DNA of 64,000 nucleotides from DSSB01 sp046346845 (GTDB taxonomy: Bacteria > UBA10199 > DSSB01), in contig JAXMHH010000001.1 in NCBI GenBank assembly GCA_046346845.1, positions 310,001 through 374,000 of the forward strand, written 5' to 3'. Under the pieces are notes generated by a model. That model saw only the letters and a list, made by a program, of their open reading frames with translations. It had not been told where the DNA came from and searched no databases. This document shows, one piece after another, positions 41,200 to 50,567 of the stretch (its first letter is position 1; each line of letters starts with the position of its first letter). The position numbers and the translations under genes are program-made.

Positions 41200-42102
41200 C
41201 TAAGCTTTGGGGTGCGACTTGTCGTAGACGGCCATCAGCTTGTCAAGGCTAATATGGGTGTATTTCTGCGTGGTCGAGAGACTGGCATGACCCAAAAGTT
41301 CTTGGATTCCACGTAGATCAGCGCCGTTGTTCATCAAATGGGTTGCAAAGCTGTGACGCAGCATGTGCGGGGTGATCCTCTTGGGCAGCCCCATCTTTTG
41401 GGCGTAGCCCTGGAGGCGTTTCGCGATCACGCTGGGGTGGATCGCCCTGCCCTGCTTGCCCAAAAAGAGACAGTCCTCGTGCCCCGCCTGGGCCGCAAGG
41501 CCGGAACGCAACTCCAAATATGCAGCCACCGCGGCGCAGGCCTTCGAACCTACCGGGACGAGCCTCTCTTTGCGACCTTTTCCCTTCACCCGGACCATGC
41601 CCTCCTTGAGGTCGAGGTCGGGGATGCGCAAGGCCGTCAGCTCACCGATGCGGAGCCCGCTGGAATAAAACAGCTCGAGGATGGCCCGGTCCCGCCGCGA
41701 TTCAAAATCGTTGCCTTGCGGGACCTCCATCAAGCGAAAGGCCTCCTCCACGTCCAAGAATTTGGGCAAGGTCTTCGGCAGCTTGGGGGCGGAGAGCTCC
41801 AGGGCGATATTGCGTTTGATCAGGCCGCGTTTGGCCAAAAATCGAAAAAAACTGCGCAGAGTCGCGATGCGCCTGCCCAGCGAGCTGGGCTTGAGCCGCC
41901 CATGGGCCTGGGCCAGGTAGGAACGCAGCGGCAGGATGGTCAGCTCCTCCCAACGAAGCTCGCCGTCCTTCAGCCAGGGTCCCGGGCTGCGCGACAGGAA
42001 TTCGCCCAACTCGCGGAGGTCGATCGCGTAATTCTTGAGGGTATGCGCGGAGAATTGCTTCTCGGTGCGCAGGTAATCCAAAAATTCCTGGACTCGGCTC
42101 AT
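41200..42102 (-). CDS. xerC: Tyrosine recombinase XerC
   Basis: Resolves chromosome dimers at dif together with a partner recombinase. SAM-like N-terminal domain (1-90), then the catalytic domain with Arg in GLRIGELTAL, HMLRHSFATHL, LGHASLSTTQ and the nucleophile in KYTH. 300 residues. Its ATG overlaps the trmFO stop (ATGA). Position between trmFO and hslV is the classic bacterial order and supports XerC rather than a phage integrase. Confidence 0.95.
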   Translation of the reverse strand: MSRVQEFLDYLRTEKQFSAHTLKNYAIDLRELGEFLSRSPGPWLKDGELRWEELTILPLRSYLAQAHGRLKPSSLGRRIATLRSFFRFLAKRGLIKRNIALELSAPKLPKTLPKFLDVEEAFRLMEVPQGNDFESRRDRAILELFYSSGLRIGELTALRIPDLDLKEGMVRVKGKGRKERLVPVGSKACAAVAAYLELRSGLAAQAGHEDCLFLGKQGRAIHPSVIAKRLQGYAQKMGLPKRITPHMLRHSFATHLMNNGADLRGIQELLGHASLSTTQKYTHISLDKLMAVYDKSHPKA

Positions 42103-43478
42103 CCCCCACCTCCCGCCGCTCGAAGCGTTTCCGGATCACCGCGTTCTGCCGTTCCGCCGTCCCGCCACCGCGCCAGTTCGCTCAAGGCGTGCTGCGCCAG
42201 CTCCAGGCGCCTGTCTTTGCGCGCCAGGTGCGGCGGCGCCGCGAAGAGGCCGAAGTTGACGTTCATGGGTTGAAAATCCTGCCCAGCCGCCGCGCTGCTG
42301 ATGTGCCGCACCAAGGCCCCCAGTGCGGTGACGGGCGGAGGCGGCGCAAGCTCCCGCCCCGCCAGGCGGGCGGAGATCACCATCCCCGCGTATAGGCCCA
42401 TGGCGGCGGATTCGACATAACCCTCCACCCCGATCATCTGCCCGGCCAAGAAGAGACCCGGCCGGGACTTCAGCTCGAGCTGGGGGCTGAGTAGGCTGGG
42501 CGAATGGATGAAGGTGTTGCGGTGCATGCTGCCGAGCCGGGGGAATTCGGCCTTTTCCAGGCCCGGGATCATGCGAAAGACGCGGAGCTGCTCGGGGTAT
42601 TTCATCCGGGTCTGAAAACCCACCATATTGAATAGCGTGGCATGGAGGTTGTCCTGCCGCAGCTGAACGACGGCATAGGGACGCTTTCCGCTGCGCGGAT
42701 CGACCAGGCCTACCGGCTTCATCGGCCCGAAGGCCAGGGTGTTCCGGCCTCGCTCCGCCATGACTTCGACCGGCAGGCACCCCTCGAAGAATTTGGCCTG
42801 CTCGAAGTCTTTCGTGGGGACTTGCTCGGCGCTCACCAAGGCCTCCACGAAGGCTTCGTACTCCTCCCGAGTCATCGGACAATTCAGGTAATCCGCCTCT
42901 CCCTTGTCGTACCGGGAGGCGCGGAACACCACTTCCATGTCGATGCTCTCGGCCTCCACGATCGGCGCAATGCTGTCGTAAAAATAGAGGGATTCCGAGC
43001 CCGTGAGCTCGCGCAGCCGTTCCGCCAAGGCAGGGCTGGTCAGCGGACCCGTGGCCAGCAAGACCGGACTGCCCGGCGCGGACAGCGAGTCCAGCTCGAC
43101 GACCTCGTCGAGCACCGCTTCGATATGGGGATGTTCCCGCAGCGCGCGGGTGACGAATTTCGCGAAACCCTCCCGGTCGACGACCAAGGCCCCTCCCCCA
43201 GGCACGGCGTGGGCGTCGGCGGCGCGCAGGATCAAGGAATCCAGACGGCGCATTTCCTCCTTGAGCAGGCCCACGGCGTTTTTCAAATCCGCGCCGCGCA
43301 GGGAATTGCTGCACACCAATTCGGCGAAATCGCCGGTCTGATGGGCCGCGGATTTTTTTTGGGGCCGCATCTCGAAGAGGCGGACTCGCCAGCCGCGTTG
43401 GGCCAACTGCCAGGCGGCCTCGCTGCCGGCCAGGCCGCCACCCACTACGGTCACTTGAGGAAGGAAGGATTGCGACAT
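42099..43478 (-). CDS. trmFO: Folate/FAD-dependent tRNA U54 methyltransferase TrmFO
   Basis: Makes m5U54 in the tRNA T-loop using methylene-tetrahydrofolate. FAD-binding VVGGGLAGSEAAW at the N-terminus, LFEMRP, CSNSLRG, and LFLAGQMIGVEGYVESA near the C-terminus are the TrmFO (formerly Gid) signatures. 459 residues. First gene of trmFO-xerC-hslV-hslU-argBDFG. An intrinsic terminator and a possible short reading frame lie 48 nt upstream. Confidence 0.96.
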   Translation of the reverse strand: MSQSFLPQVTVVGGGLAGSEAAWQLAQRGWRVRLFEMRPQKKSAAHQTGDFAELVCSNSLRGADLKNAVGLLKEEMRRLDSLILRAADAHAVPGGGALVVDREGFAKFVTRALREHPHIEAVLDEVVELDSLSAPGSPVLLATGPLTSPALAERLRELTGSESLYFYDSIAPIVEAESIDMEVVFRASRYDKGEADYLNCPMTREEYEAFVEALVSAEQVPTKDFEQAKFFEGCLPVEVMAERGRNTLAFGPMKPVGLVDPRSGKRPYAVVQLRQDNLHATLFNMVGFQTRMKYPEQLRVFRMIPGLEKAEFPRLGSMHRNTFIHSPSLLSPQLELKSRPGLFLAGQMIGVEGYVESAAMGLYAGMVISARLAGRELAPPPPVTALGALVRHISSAAAGQDFQPMNVNFGLFAAPPHLARKDRRLELAQHALSELARWRDGGTAERGDPETLRAAGGGG

Positions 43479-43525
43479 TGTTGCCGAATGTAACGGAATT
43501 GCCGTCCTCTGTCAGCAGCAGGGCT

Positions 43526-43558
43526 GGAAAAAAAGAGCCCCCAACTTGCGTTGGGGGC
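43526..43558 (-). terminator. Intrinsic terminator upstream of trmFO
   Basis: Leftward: perfect 8-bp stem GCCCCCAA/TTGGGGGC with a 6-nt loop followed by TCTTTTTTT. It ends 48 nt before the trmFO start. It may end an independent short transcript or act as an attenuator of the trmFO operon. Confidence 0.8.
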
Positions 43559-43591
43559 CCTAGGGGTTAAGAGGAGTGTGGGATATAGGGT

Positions 43592-43666
43592 CTAATTAAT
43601 GAACTTGGTGTACGCCCCTGCGGTGGTTCTGGCAAGAATTTTTTTCACAGCGCACAATCTGTACAA
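43592..43666 (-). CDS. Possible 24-residue leader peptide or microprotein
   Basis: A TTG-started frame of 24 codons, basic at the start (AVKKILARTT), with AGGAGG 11 nt upstream. It ends 34 bp before the terminator in front of trmFO. The spacing to the ribosome site is long and the start codon weak. Apart from this, the 474-bp gap 43479-43952 contains only the three terminator-type hairpins listed here. Confidence 0.2.
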   Translation of the reverse strand: MYRLCAVKKILARTTAGAYTKFIN

Positions 43667-43831
43667 AGAATTCTATGCCTCCTGATACTCGGGATAAAGG
43701 GGAAAATTTTCTTTAGAAAATCCGACCCTCAGCAAGGGCTCCCTGAGAACTGCCCAGAAATACGCTCAACTCATTAAAATTATTAATTTTTTTATGTGTT
43801 TTTGGAAAAATCTGAAAACACCCCCTTCTCC

Positions 43832-43884
43832 AAAAAAACGAAGGCCCTCTCGTTGTGGCTTATGGCCACGACTTGAGGGCCTTC
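43832..43884 (-). terminator. Distal terminator of the beta-helix protein gene
   Basis: Leftward: 10-bp GAAGGCCCTC/GAGGGCCTTC stem extended by GTGGC/GCCAC, followed by GTTTTTTT. Confidence 0.85.
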
Positions 43885-43915
43885 TGGGGGTATGGGGTGT
43901 TAGGGAAATTTAAAG

Positions 43916-43946
43916 GGCCGGTCTCGACCCCATCTCGAGACCGGCC
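43916..43946 (-). terminator. Proximal hairpin after the beta-helix protein gene
   Basis: Perfect 12-bp stem GGCCGGTCTCGA/TCGAGACCGGCC starting 6 nt after the stop codon, with only a short U-containing tail. Together with the next hairpin it makes a tandem terminator or an mRNA-stabilising 3' end. Confidence 0.6.
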
Positions 43947-43952
43947 ATTCTG

Positions 43953-46900
43953 TTACTTTTTCGCTTTCCGGCGGACGAATCCGAAGACCGCGCCGGGGAT
44001 CAGCATCAGGCCGAAGGGCAGGATGCCTTGGAGACCCATGGCGCCGACCTGGCTGAGGCTACAACCCGAACCTTGCAGGATGGGGAAGAAGCCGGTGCCG
44101 GGCGTCGGATCGCAGGCATCGCCGATGCCGTCTTTGTCGGTGTCCTTCTGGTCCGCGTTCGGAACAGTCGGACAATTGTCGACGTTATCCGGGATGCCAT
44201 CGCCGTCTTGGTCGCCGACGTTGCCGCCCGGGGTCGGGTCGCAGGCGTCGCCGAGACCGTCGTGATCGGTGTCTTTCTGGTCCGTATTCGGGATCACGCG
44301 GCAGTTGTCGATAGGAACACCGTTGTGTCCGTCGGGGATGCCGTCGTTATCCGAGTCGGTATCCTGGAAGTCCGGGGTACCGTCGCCGTCCGTGTCGGTC
44401 GGAGGCGTATTCGGATCGTTGTCGTCATCCTCTTGGTCGTCGGGGATACCGTCATCGTCGGAATCCTGGTCGCGGAAGTCCGGGGTACCGTCGCCGTCTG
44501 TGTCGACGGGAGGCGTATTGACGTCGCCGTCGCCTTCCTCGTCGTGGTCGGAGATGTGGTCGCCGTCGGAGTCGTTGTCGCCCGCGTCAGGCGTGCCGTC
44601 GCCGTCGGTATCGGTGCCCGGAGGGCCTTCGCCCGAATCCGGATCCGGATCGCCGTTCAGGTTGTCGTCGCAGATGTTGTCGCCGTCGGCGTCACCGGCC
44701 AGACAGACAGGGTCCGGAGGCGTGGTGGCGTCGTCGGCGTTGGACGGCAGGCTGTCGCCCACGATGTTGGTCGCAACCACCCGGTAGCAGTAGCTATGGG
44801 CGTCGTCGACGGTGTTATCGTAGAAGGTCACCACCGAGCCGCTGCCGATGACCGCGGGCACCGTCGCGATGTCGCTGAACGGATTGGCCGCGGAGCACAG
44901 GCCGTCGGCGCGCTGGACGACGAAGTGATCCTCGTTATTCGAGGTGTCGGTCCAGGTCACCTTGACCGAGTGCGGGCCGTTCGGGGTCGCCGTCAGGTCG
45001 ATCGGGGTGTTGGGCACGACCACCGGGATCGGCAGGGTCGAGCCGTCGTCGATGTTGCTGTACGGCGAGTTGCCGGCCGGGTTGAAGGCGCGCACGCGGT
45101 AGCAGAAGGTGCTGTTCGCGGGCAGGCCCAGGTCGTGGTACTGGATGCCGCCGCCGATGCCGCCGGAGGCCGGGAGATTGGCGATCGGCGCGAACGGGTT
45201 GCCGTCGGAGCAGGCTCCGGGGGCGCGTTCGAGCTGGAAGCCGTTCTCGTTGTCGGCCGTGTCGACGAACTGGACGTCGATGCGGCTGCTGGTCACGCCG
45301 TCGGCCTGCAAGTTGATCGGAGCGATCGGAGGCACGCCGGGGTTGGCCAGGGTGGTGGCGTCGTCGATATTCGAGTAGTTGCCGTTACCCACGCCGTTGA
45401 AGGGACGGACTCGGTAGCAGTACGTGGTGCTCGGAGCGAGTCCGGTGTCATGGTACAGCGTGGTGTTCGGGCCGACCGTCGCGATTTCCGCGAAGCCGAG
45501 GCCGAGGCTGCAGTTGACGTCGGTCGAACGCTCAATCTTATAGCCGTCCTCGTTGGTCGCGTTGTCGGTCCAGGTCACGTCGATCTGGCTCGACGAGATC
45601 GCGGTCGCCGTCAGGTTGGTCGCCGCATTCGGGACCGTGGTCGGGACCGGGAAGGTCGTCGCGTCGTCGGCGTTGGAGAAGCTGCTGGTGCCGACCGGGT
45701 TCTTCGCGCGCACTTTGTAGCAGTACAAGGTGTTGGGCGTGAGCCCCGTGTCGCTGAAGGTCGTGGCGTTGGCCGGGATGGTATCCGTCAACAGGGCGAA
45801 GCTGGAGCAGTTGCCCACCGACCGCCAGAGTTCGAAGGCGGTCTCGTTGTTGGAGTTATCCACCCAGTTCACGTCGATCTGCGTGCTGCTGACGGCAGTC
45901 GCGATCAGGTGAGTCGGGTTGGCCGGGATATTGATCGGCGCCGCGAAGGTCTTTCCGTCATCCTTGTTGGAGTAATCCGAGAAGGTGAAGCCGGAGAAGA
46001 AGGCGCGGACGCGGTAACAATAGGTGGTATTCGAGGCCAGCGGAGGCGTCGGCACGCCAAGATCCTGGTAGGTCGTGACGTTGATGCCGACCGTGGCCAC
46101 CTCGAGGAAGGTCACGTCGACGCCGGGGTTGGCGCAATCCAAGCCGGGCGCGCCGCGCTCGATCTTGTAGCCCATCTCATCCGGGCAGTTGTCCACCCAG
46201 CTCAAGTCGATCTGCGAGGCCGAGACGCCGGTCGCGATCAAGTTGGTCGGATGACAGGTGTGCGGTCCGGGCGTAGCCGTCGGGCTAGGCGTCGAAGTCG
46301 GGCTAGGCGTCGAAGTCGGGCTCGGCGTGGACGTCGGGGCCGGGGTCGAAGTCGGGCTCGGCGTAGACGTCGGGGCCGGGGTCGAAGTCGGGCTCGGCGT
46401 GGACGTCGGGGCCGGGGTCGAAGTCGGGGCCGGCGTAGAGGTCGGGGCCGGGGTCGTGGTCGGAGTCGGCGTGGACGTCGGGCCCGGCGTCACGGTCGGA
46501 GTCGGAACAGGCGTCGAGGTCGCCGGAGGGGTCTCCGGCGGAGGCGTCGGACGCGGGTCCGGAGAATCCGAGGGATCGTCGTGCAATTCGATGACTCCGG
46601 AAAATTCGGAGGTATTGATCACGGTCTCGCTGCCGTCGAGCTGCGAACGGGAGGCGAGCAGCGAAATCTTGACGCCGGCCGCCAGATTGGGGCCGCTGAT
46701 CAAATAGGAAAAGCTCTTGGTGGTGCCGGCATCGCCGGGGGGAAGGTTCAATTTATCAATAAAGACCTTGCCCTCACCATGGGTGTCGCCGTCGCTAGCC
46801 TTCACCGCGTAGATCTGGATCTCGGATCCGGCAGGGCCGCGGCCCTGGATCACGTAATTATTGGTGCCATAGGGCTCGGAACGCACCATCGAGGGAAAGG

Positions 46901-47840
46901 CCAAGCAGTCGTTGGGACCCGCCGAGCAGGACCCTGCGCCCGGACCCGTGGGGCCGTCCGCAAGAATGTCGATGCCCAGGCCGCCGTTGCCATAGATGCT
47001 GTTGAAGCCCAAGTCGTTATAGTGATTCGCGGCGCCGCCGATTACGGAGATGCCGATGCCGCCGTTATGCGAAATCCAGTTTTTCAGGGTCGGAGAACCG
47101 CCAACGCGATTCTTGGCGCCGTCGATGCGGATACCGTCGCCGCCGTTGGCGTAGCCGTTGCTGGGCGAGGCGGTGGCCTCGTTTTGCTGGGTGGTTCCGA
47201 TGTAGTTCTTGCTAAACTTGTTGCTGTCGCCGGTGACGACGACGCCGTGGGAGGCGCTGGCCACCACCACGCTCTCAAACATCGAGTTATTGTTGCCGTT
47301 AATCTCGACGCCGACGTGGTTGCCGTCGTTGGTGCCGGCCACGCGCTTGCGGCCGATGAAAACCTTAGCCAAGGTGTTGTTGTTGCCGTTGACGCAGATA
47401 CCCTTCCCGCTCGAGGAGATGACGTTGATGTTCTGGACGAGGTTCCCGTTCGATTGGATATCCAGGACGCAGTCGGTGGCGGAGATCCGGTCATCATTGG
47501 CCTTGAGCGTGACGTCGACCCCATCCGACCCGTCGCGACCGATGATTTGGATCTTGCCCTGGCAGCTGGAAGGAATGACCAGCGGTCCGTCGACCGTAAT
47601 CACCTTGCTGCTGGGATGGCTGCTGCTCCACTTGTCGAAATTGATAACATCGTCTCCCGCACTGGCGCAGGCCTCTTCGATGGCGGTGCGAAGCGTCTGT
47701 TCTTTATAGGTGCAGCCAGAGTTCTGACAGAGGTCATAATTGTTAGGCGGACTGAAGGTCGTCGCCTGGGCATTACCAGTGAAGGCCGCGGTAAAGAGAA
47801 GCCCGAATATCCATAAGAGAGCTTTGGGGGTCTTGTTCAT
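43953..47840 (-). CDS. Secreted beta-helix/Thr-Pro linker/fibronectin III/thrombospondin-3 repeat surface protein, 1,295 residues
   Basis: The start is ATG 47840 (AGAGG at 6 nt). Residues 1-27 are a signal peptide ending NAQA. Residues 30-330 have repeated Asn/Gly-rich N-N-x-x-x-G rungs of a right-handed beta-helix. Residues 447-525 are an 18-bp-period PTSTPS/PTSTPA linker. Residues 530-1040 are about five fibronectin III domains, recognisable from x-TYCYRVRAFN-like strands and DDATT ends. Residues 1047-1248 are DTDGDGTPD-type thrombospondin-3 calcium repeats. The C-terminus is GSGCSLS, a hydrophobic segment and RRKAKK, laid out like a Cys-containing sorting signal of the MYXO-CTERM kind. Probably a calcium-dependent surface adhesin. 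Divergent from the OmpA gene at 48.1 kb and followed by tandem terminators. Confidence 0.9.
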   Translation of the reverse strand: MNKTPKALLWIFGLLFTAAFTGNAQATTFSPPNNYDLCQNSGCTYKEQTLRTAIEEACASAGDDVINFDKWSSSHPSSKVITVDGPLVIPSSCQGKIQIIGRDGSDGVDVTLKANDDRISATDCVLDIQSNGNLVQNINVISSSGKGICVNGNNNTLAKVFIGRKRVAGTNDGNHVGVEINGNNNSMFESVVVASASHGVVVTGDSNKFSKNYIGTTQQNEATASPSNGYANGGDGIRIDGAKNRVGGSPTLKNWISHNGGIGISVIGGAANHYNDLGFNSIYGNGGLGIDILADGPTGPGAGSCSAGPNDCLAFPSMVRSEPYGTNNYVIQGRGPAGSEIQIYAVKASDGDTHGEGKVFIDKLNLPPGDAGTTKSFSYLISGPNLAAGVKISLLASRSQLDGSETVINTSEFSGVIELHDDPSDSPDPRPTPPPETPPATSTPVPTPTVTPGPTSTPTPTTTPAPTSTPAPTSTPAPTSTPSPTSTPAPTSTPSPTSTPAPTSTPSPTSTPSPTSTPSPTATPGPHTCHPTNLIATGVSASQIDLSWVDNCPDEMGYKIERGAPGLDCANPGVDVTFLEVATVGINVTTYQDLGVPTPPLASNTTYCYRVRAFFSGFTFSDYSNKDDGKTFAAPINIPANPTHLIATAVSSTQIDVNWVDNSNNETAFELWRSVGNCSSFALLTDTIPANATTFSDTGLTPNTLYCYKVRAKNPVGTSSFSNADDATTFPVPTTVPNAATNLTATAISSSQIDVTWTDNATNEDGYKIERSTDVNCSLGLGFAEIATVGPNTTLYHDTGLAPSTTYCYRVRPFNGVGNGNYSNIDDATTLANPGVPPIAPINLQADGVTSSRIDVQFVDTADNENGFQLERAPGACSDGNPFAPIANLPASGGIGGGIQYHDLGLPANSTFCYRVRAFNPAGNSPYSNIDDGSTLPIPVVVPNTPIDLTATPNGPHSVKVTWTDTSNNEDHFVVQRADGLCSAANPFSDIATVPAVIGSGSVVTFYDNTVDDAHSYCYRVVATNIVGDSLPSNADDATTPPDPVCLAGDADGDNICDDNLNGDPDPDSGEGPPGTDTDGDGTPDAGDNDSDGDHISDHDEEGDGDVNTPPVDTDGDGTPDFRDQDSDDDGIPDDQEDDDNDPNTPPTDTDGDGTPDFQDTDSDNDGIPDGHNGVPIDNCRVIPNTDQKDTDHDGLGDACDPTPGGNVGDQDGDGIPDNVDNCPTVPNADQKDTDKDGIGDACDPTPGTGFFPILQGSGCSLSQVGAMGLQGILPFGLMLIPGAVFGFVRRKAKK
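46265..46500. repeat. 18-bp-period minisatellite encoding the Thr/Pro/Ser linker
   Basis: Tandem variants of GTCGGGCTCGGCGTGGAC on the + strand, about a dozen units, in frame with the surface protein. Unit number is likely to vary between strains by slippage. Confidence 0.8.
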
Positions 47841-48084
47841 AATGAACCTCTTCATAAGTAGACGAGTGGGTTGCATCGTGCGCCTTTTAGGGACTGCGAA
47901 TTAACTATCGACCCGGTTTCGGATTAGTTGCTTCGAAGAAATAAAAGTTTTTTTTAAAGCAACTTCCTCGGGAGGCCCGCGATAAACATGGCGAAACCCC
48001 GGCAAACCGGGTCTAAAAAGTAGTACAAAATTTGTCCGTTTGATAAACGTTCACTCTGCGGGGGCACAGCCAAGGAGTACGGCC

Positions 48085-50301
48085 ATGACCCCACCCATCT
48101 CGCGCGACGCGAGCGTCGACGCCCCCGCAACCCATTCGGATGCAGGAGCTCCCGTAGCGGATGCCTCTGCAGATACCCGCACGGCCCGCTCGGACGCGGG
48201 AACTCCCGCAAATCCTTCGACTCCCGATGCCTCGGCCCCGGCCAGCACCGATGATCCCCAACAATGGACCATTTTCGGACGCGCCTCGATCGGAGCGGCC
48301 GACCACGGAGGCCGAAACGCCACGATTTTTGGCTATTCGCCGATCTCCCAATTCGGGGACTGGATCGGTTTTGGCATCGCCGGCGGCGCCCTCTATGACC
48401 TGACCCGCGGCAATGTGCGGGTCCGATTGGGCGGAACCCTGGTCTACAACCGCGACAATGGCGGGGAAAACACCAGCGGAAGCCATATCAATATCTTCGG
48501 ACTCGCCCCACGCATTGAATTGGATTGGCGCCGGGCCTGGGGCCGCGGCCCCGTCGCCGGCCCGAGCCGCCTGGGCATCGAATGGGCCCTGGGCTACGGC
48601 TTCGGCACCACCACCGTGGACGGCGGATTCCGGCTCCACGACCAGGGCGGTTTCGCGATGATCCCGCGGGCAGACCTGAACTTGATCAATGTCCGCGCCG
48701 GCTCCGTCGAGTTGGGCCTGGACTTCTTCGTCCAAAATCCGACCGTCTTCGGCAGCGCCCATAACAGCGGTTTCCTCGAAATTGGCGGCGCCTTCACCCT
48801 GCGCGGCGCCATCGAGCCCGCCCCCACCGTCGTGGTCGGCGAGGCCTGCTCGGCCGACCGCCGGGGCGAGATCGTCCAGCGCATCCACAACCTGCAATCG
48901 GAAAATGCCGGCCTGCGCGAGGAGAACGCCCAAAACGCCCTCTTCCTCGAGAGCATTCGCACCCAATTGGAGGTCCAGGGCGTCGACCAGGCGCAGCTGC
49001 TCCAATCGCTCCGCACCGCACTGACTCAACATATCCAAGCCCAGCTGAGTGGAGCAAACCCGACGCCTCGTACCGAGGTGGTCGAACAGCTCCGCCGCCT
49101 CTACGGCAGCTACCTGCGCAGCCGTGCGGAAAACCCGGTCACCGACCCCGCTGAGCGGGATCGCCAGGCCCAGGAAATCTTCCCCGACGACTTCGATCCC
49201 TCGACCGAGGACAACCGCACCCTCGCGGCCCGCACCATCTTCCCGGACGACTTCGATCCTTATGCGTTCCGCGAGGTCACGGGTGTCGATGTCCCCGACC
49301 CGCTGCCGGCGGAATGCGACGACCTAGAACGCCTCCGCACCAGCCTCGAGGACGAACGCGCCGACCTGCGCGAGCAGCGCGGCCTCATCGACGGCCTGGT
49401 CCGCATGGCCCTAGTCCGCTTGGGTGTGCCCAACACCGCGGCCCCGAGCCTCATCCGGGCCATCACCCGTCTTTCCGAGATCCACTTCATCACGGCGCGC
49501 CCGCAAGGCGCTCCCGACCGGGTCACGGTCGCCGATTCCGACATCGCCCCGCTCAACGCGGCGGCCGAGGCCTGGGGACGCGACCACCGGGGCGAAGTCA
49601 GACCCCAGCCGGAAATTGAGGCGGCCTTCCGCGCGATTTTCCCGAGGACGCGCCGGGCCCCGAGCGACACCACTGAGGGTCGGGCCGAGGAATACTCGCC
49701 CAGCCTGGAGGTCATCCGCAGCATCGCCGAGACGCTGCGTTCGCCCGACATGCGCGGCGCCCACTTCTACGTGGTGGGTCACACCGACAGCCGCGGCGAC
49801 GACGCGATGAACCAGCGCCTGTCCCTGCGACGCGCCCAGGCCATCCGCGACGCCCTCATCATGTACGGCGTGGACCCGGCGATGATCACCCCACTCGGAC
49901 GCGGCGAGAGCCAGACCGTGTACTATTACGACCAGGCGAACGGCCGCGGACGGGACCCCCACATCATGTCCCGGGCCGAGGTCACCATGCTCAATCGCGA
50001 CGGGATCCGTGGCGCCGCCCTGACCGACGAGGTCCGTGGCCGCCAGGCGGTCAACCGCCGGATCGAGATGTTCGTCTGCATGCCGAACACCACCGATGCC
50101 ATCTGCCAGCAGCTGGACACCGAAGTCCGGGCCAGCTCGGCCCCGGCCACCGGCGGAGATGCGGGCGCCCCAATCAGCACCGTGGTCACCGGCGGCGGAG
50201 GCGGCGATGCCGCTCCCCGCACCCCGTCCCCGACGCCTCGGGTAGCCCCCGACGCGGCGACCGGCGATGCGAGCGCCCCGGCCACGCGACGGGACGAATA
50301 G
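48085..50301 (+). CDS. OmpA-domain outer-membrane protein 1, no visible signal peptide
   Basis: 738 residues from ATG 48085, which has AGGAG at 7 nt; the frame is open to a TTG at 48040 without adding a signal peptide. Residues 1-58 are Ala/Ser/Asp/Pro-rich. Residues 60-250 show alternating beta strands (GGRNATIFG, ISQFGDW, LGYGFGTTTVDGGF) that fit a beta-barrel. Residues 275-310 are a coiled coil. The motif IFPDDFDP occurs twice near residues 370-395. Residues 540-670 are an OmpA-like peptidoglycan-binding domain (YVVGHTDSRGDDAMNQRLS, with the Asp and Arg that contact diaminopimelate). The tail is Gly/Ala/Pro-rich. It is paralogous to the next gene along the barrel and OmpA parts. Confidence 0.85.
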   Translation: MTPPISRDASVDAPATHSDAGAPVADASADTRTARSDAGTPANPSTPDASAPASTDDPQQWTIFGRASIGAADHGGRNATIFGYSPISQFGDWIGFGIAGGALYDLTRGNVRVRLGGTLVYNRDNGGENTSGSHINIFGLAPRIELDWRRAWGRGPVAGPSRLGIEWALGYGFGTTTVDGGFRLHDQGGFAMIPRADLNLINVRAGSVELGLDFFVQNPTVFGSAHNSGFLEIGGAFTLRGAIEPAPTVVVGEACSADRRGEIVQRIHNLQSENAGLREENAQNALFLESIRTQLEVQGVDQAQLLQSLRTALTQHIQAQLSGANPTPRTEVVEQLRRLYGSYLRSRAENPVTDPAERDRQAQEIFPDDFDPSTEDNRTLAARTIFPDDFDPYAFREVTGVDVPDPLPAECDDLERLRTSLEDERADLREQRGLIDGLVRMALVRLGVPNTAAPSLIRAITRLSEIHFITARPQGAPDRVTVADSDIAPLNAAAEAWGRDHRGEVRPQPEIEAAFRAIFPRTRRAPSDTTEGRAEEYSPSLEVIRSIAETLRSPDMRGAHFYVVGHTDSRGDDAMNQRLSLRRAQAIRDALIMYGVDPAMITPLGRGESQTVYYYDQANGRGRDPHIMSRAEVTMLNRDGIRGAALTDEVRGRQAVNRRIEMFVCMPNTTDAICQQLDTEVRASSAPATGGDAGAPISTVVTGGGGGDAAPRTPSPTPRVAPDAATGDASAPATRRDE

Positions 50302-50316
50302 TTCGAAGATTCCACG

Positions 50317-50386
50317 GGTTAGGGCCGGGGTAGGAAAGGTAGTGTGGCGCTATCGGACCGGCCCCGGTCCCTAACCTTTATTTTTC
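50317..50386 (+). terminator. Terminator after OmpA-domain gene 1
   Basis: GGTTAGGG-CCGGGG (50317-50330) pairs with CCCCGG-TCCCTAACC (50362-50376), followed by TTTATTTTT. Confidence 0.75.
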
Positions 50387-50417
50387 CAGCGACAGGGCAC
50401 AGCAAAAAAGATCTCCC

Positions 50418-50472
50418 GATCCCCCTTTTGGGAACCCTCCGAAAGGCCGGGGATCCTTTTTTCATTTTTTTC
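50418..50472 (+). terminator. Second terminator before OmpA-domain gene 2
   Basis: GATCCCC (50418-50424) pairs with GGGGATC (50449-50455), followed by CTTTTTTCATTTTTTT. In tandem with the previous one. Confidence 0.7.
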
Positions 50473-50567
50473 CGCAACTTTAAAAAGTCTCCCGCGATAA
50501 ACCGTTCGACGTTAGTCATAGCATTTTAACAATTGAATCCTATATCCCCTGAAAGAGGAGATTTGGT

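Noticed and set aside
41200..42102. Integrase of a mobile element.
   Set aside because: The tyrosine recombinase overlaps trmFO by four bases and precedes hslV, the standard xerC context; no attachment sites or phage genes are nearby.
46265..46500. CRISPR-like array.
   Set aside because: The 18-bp units are tandem without spacers and in frame within the adhesin coding sequence.
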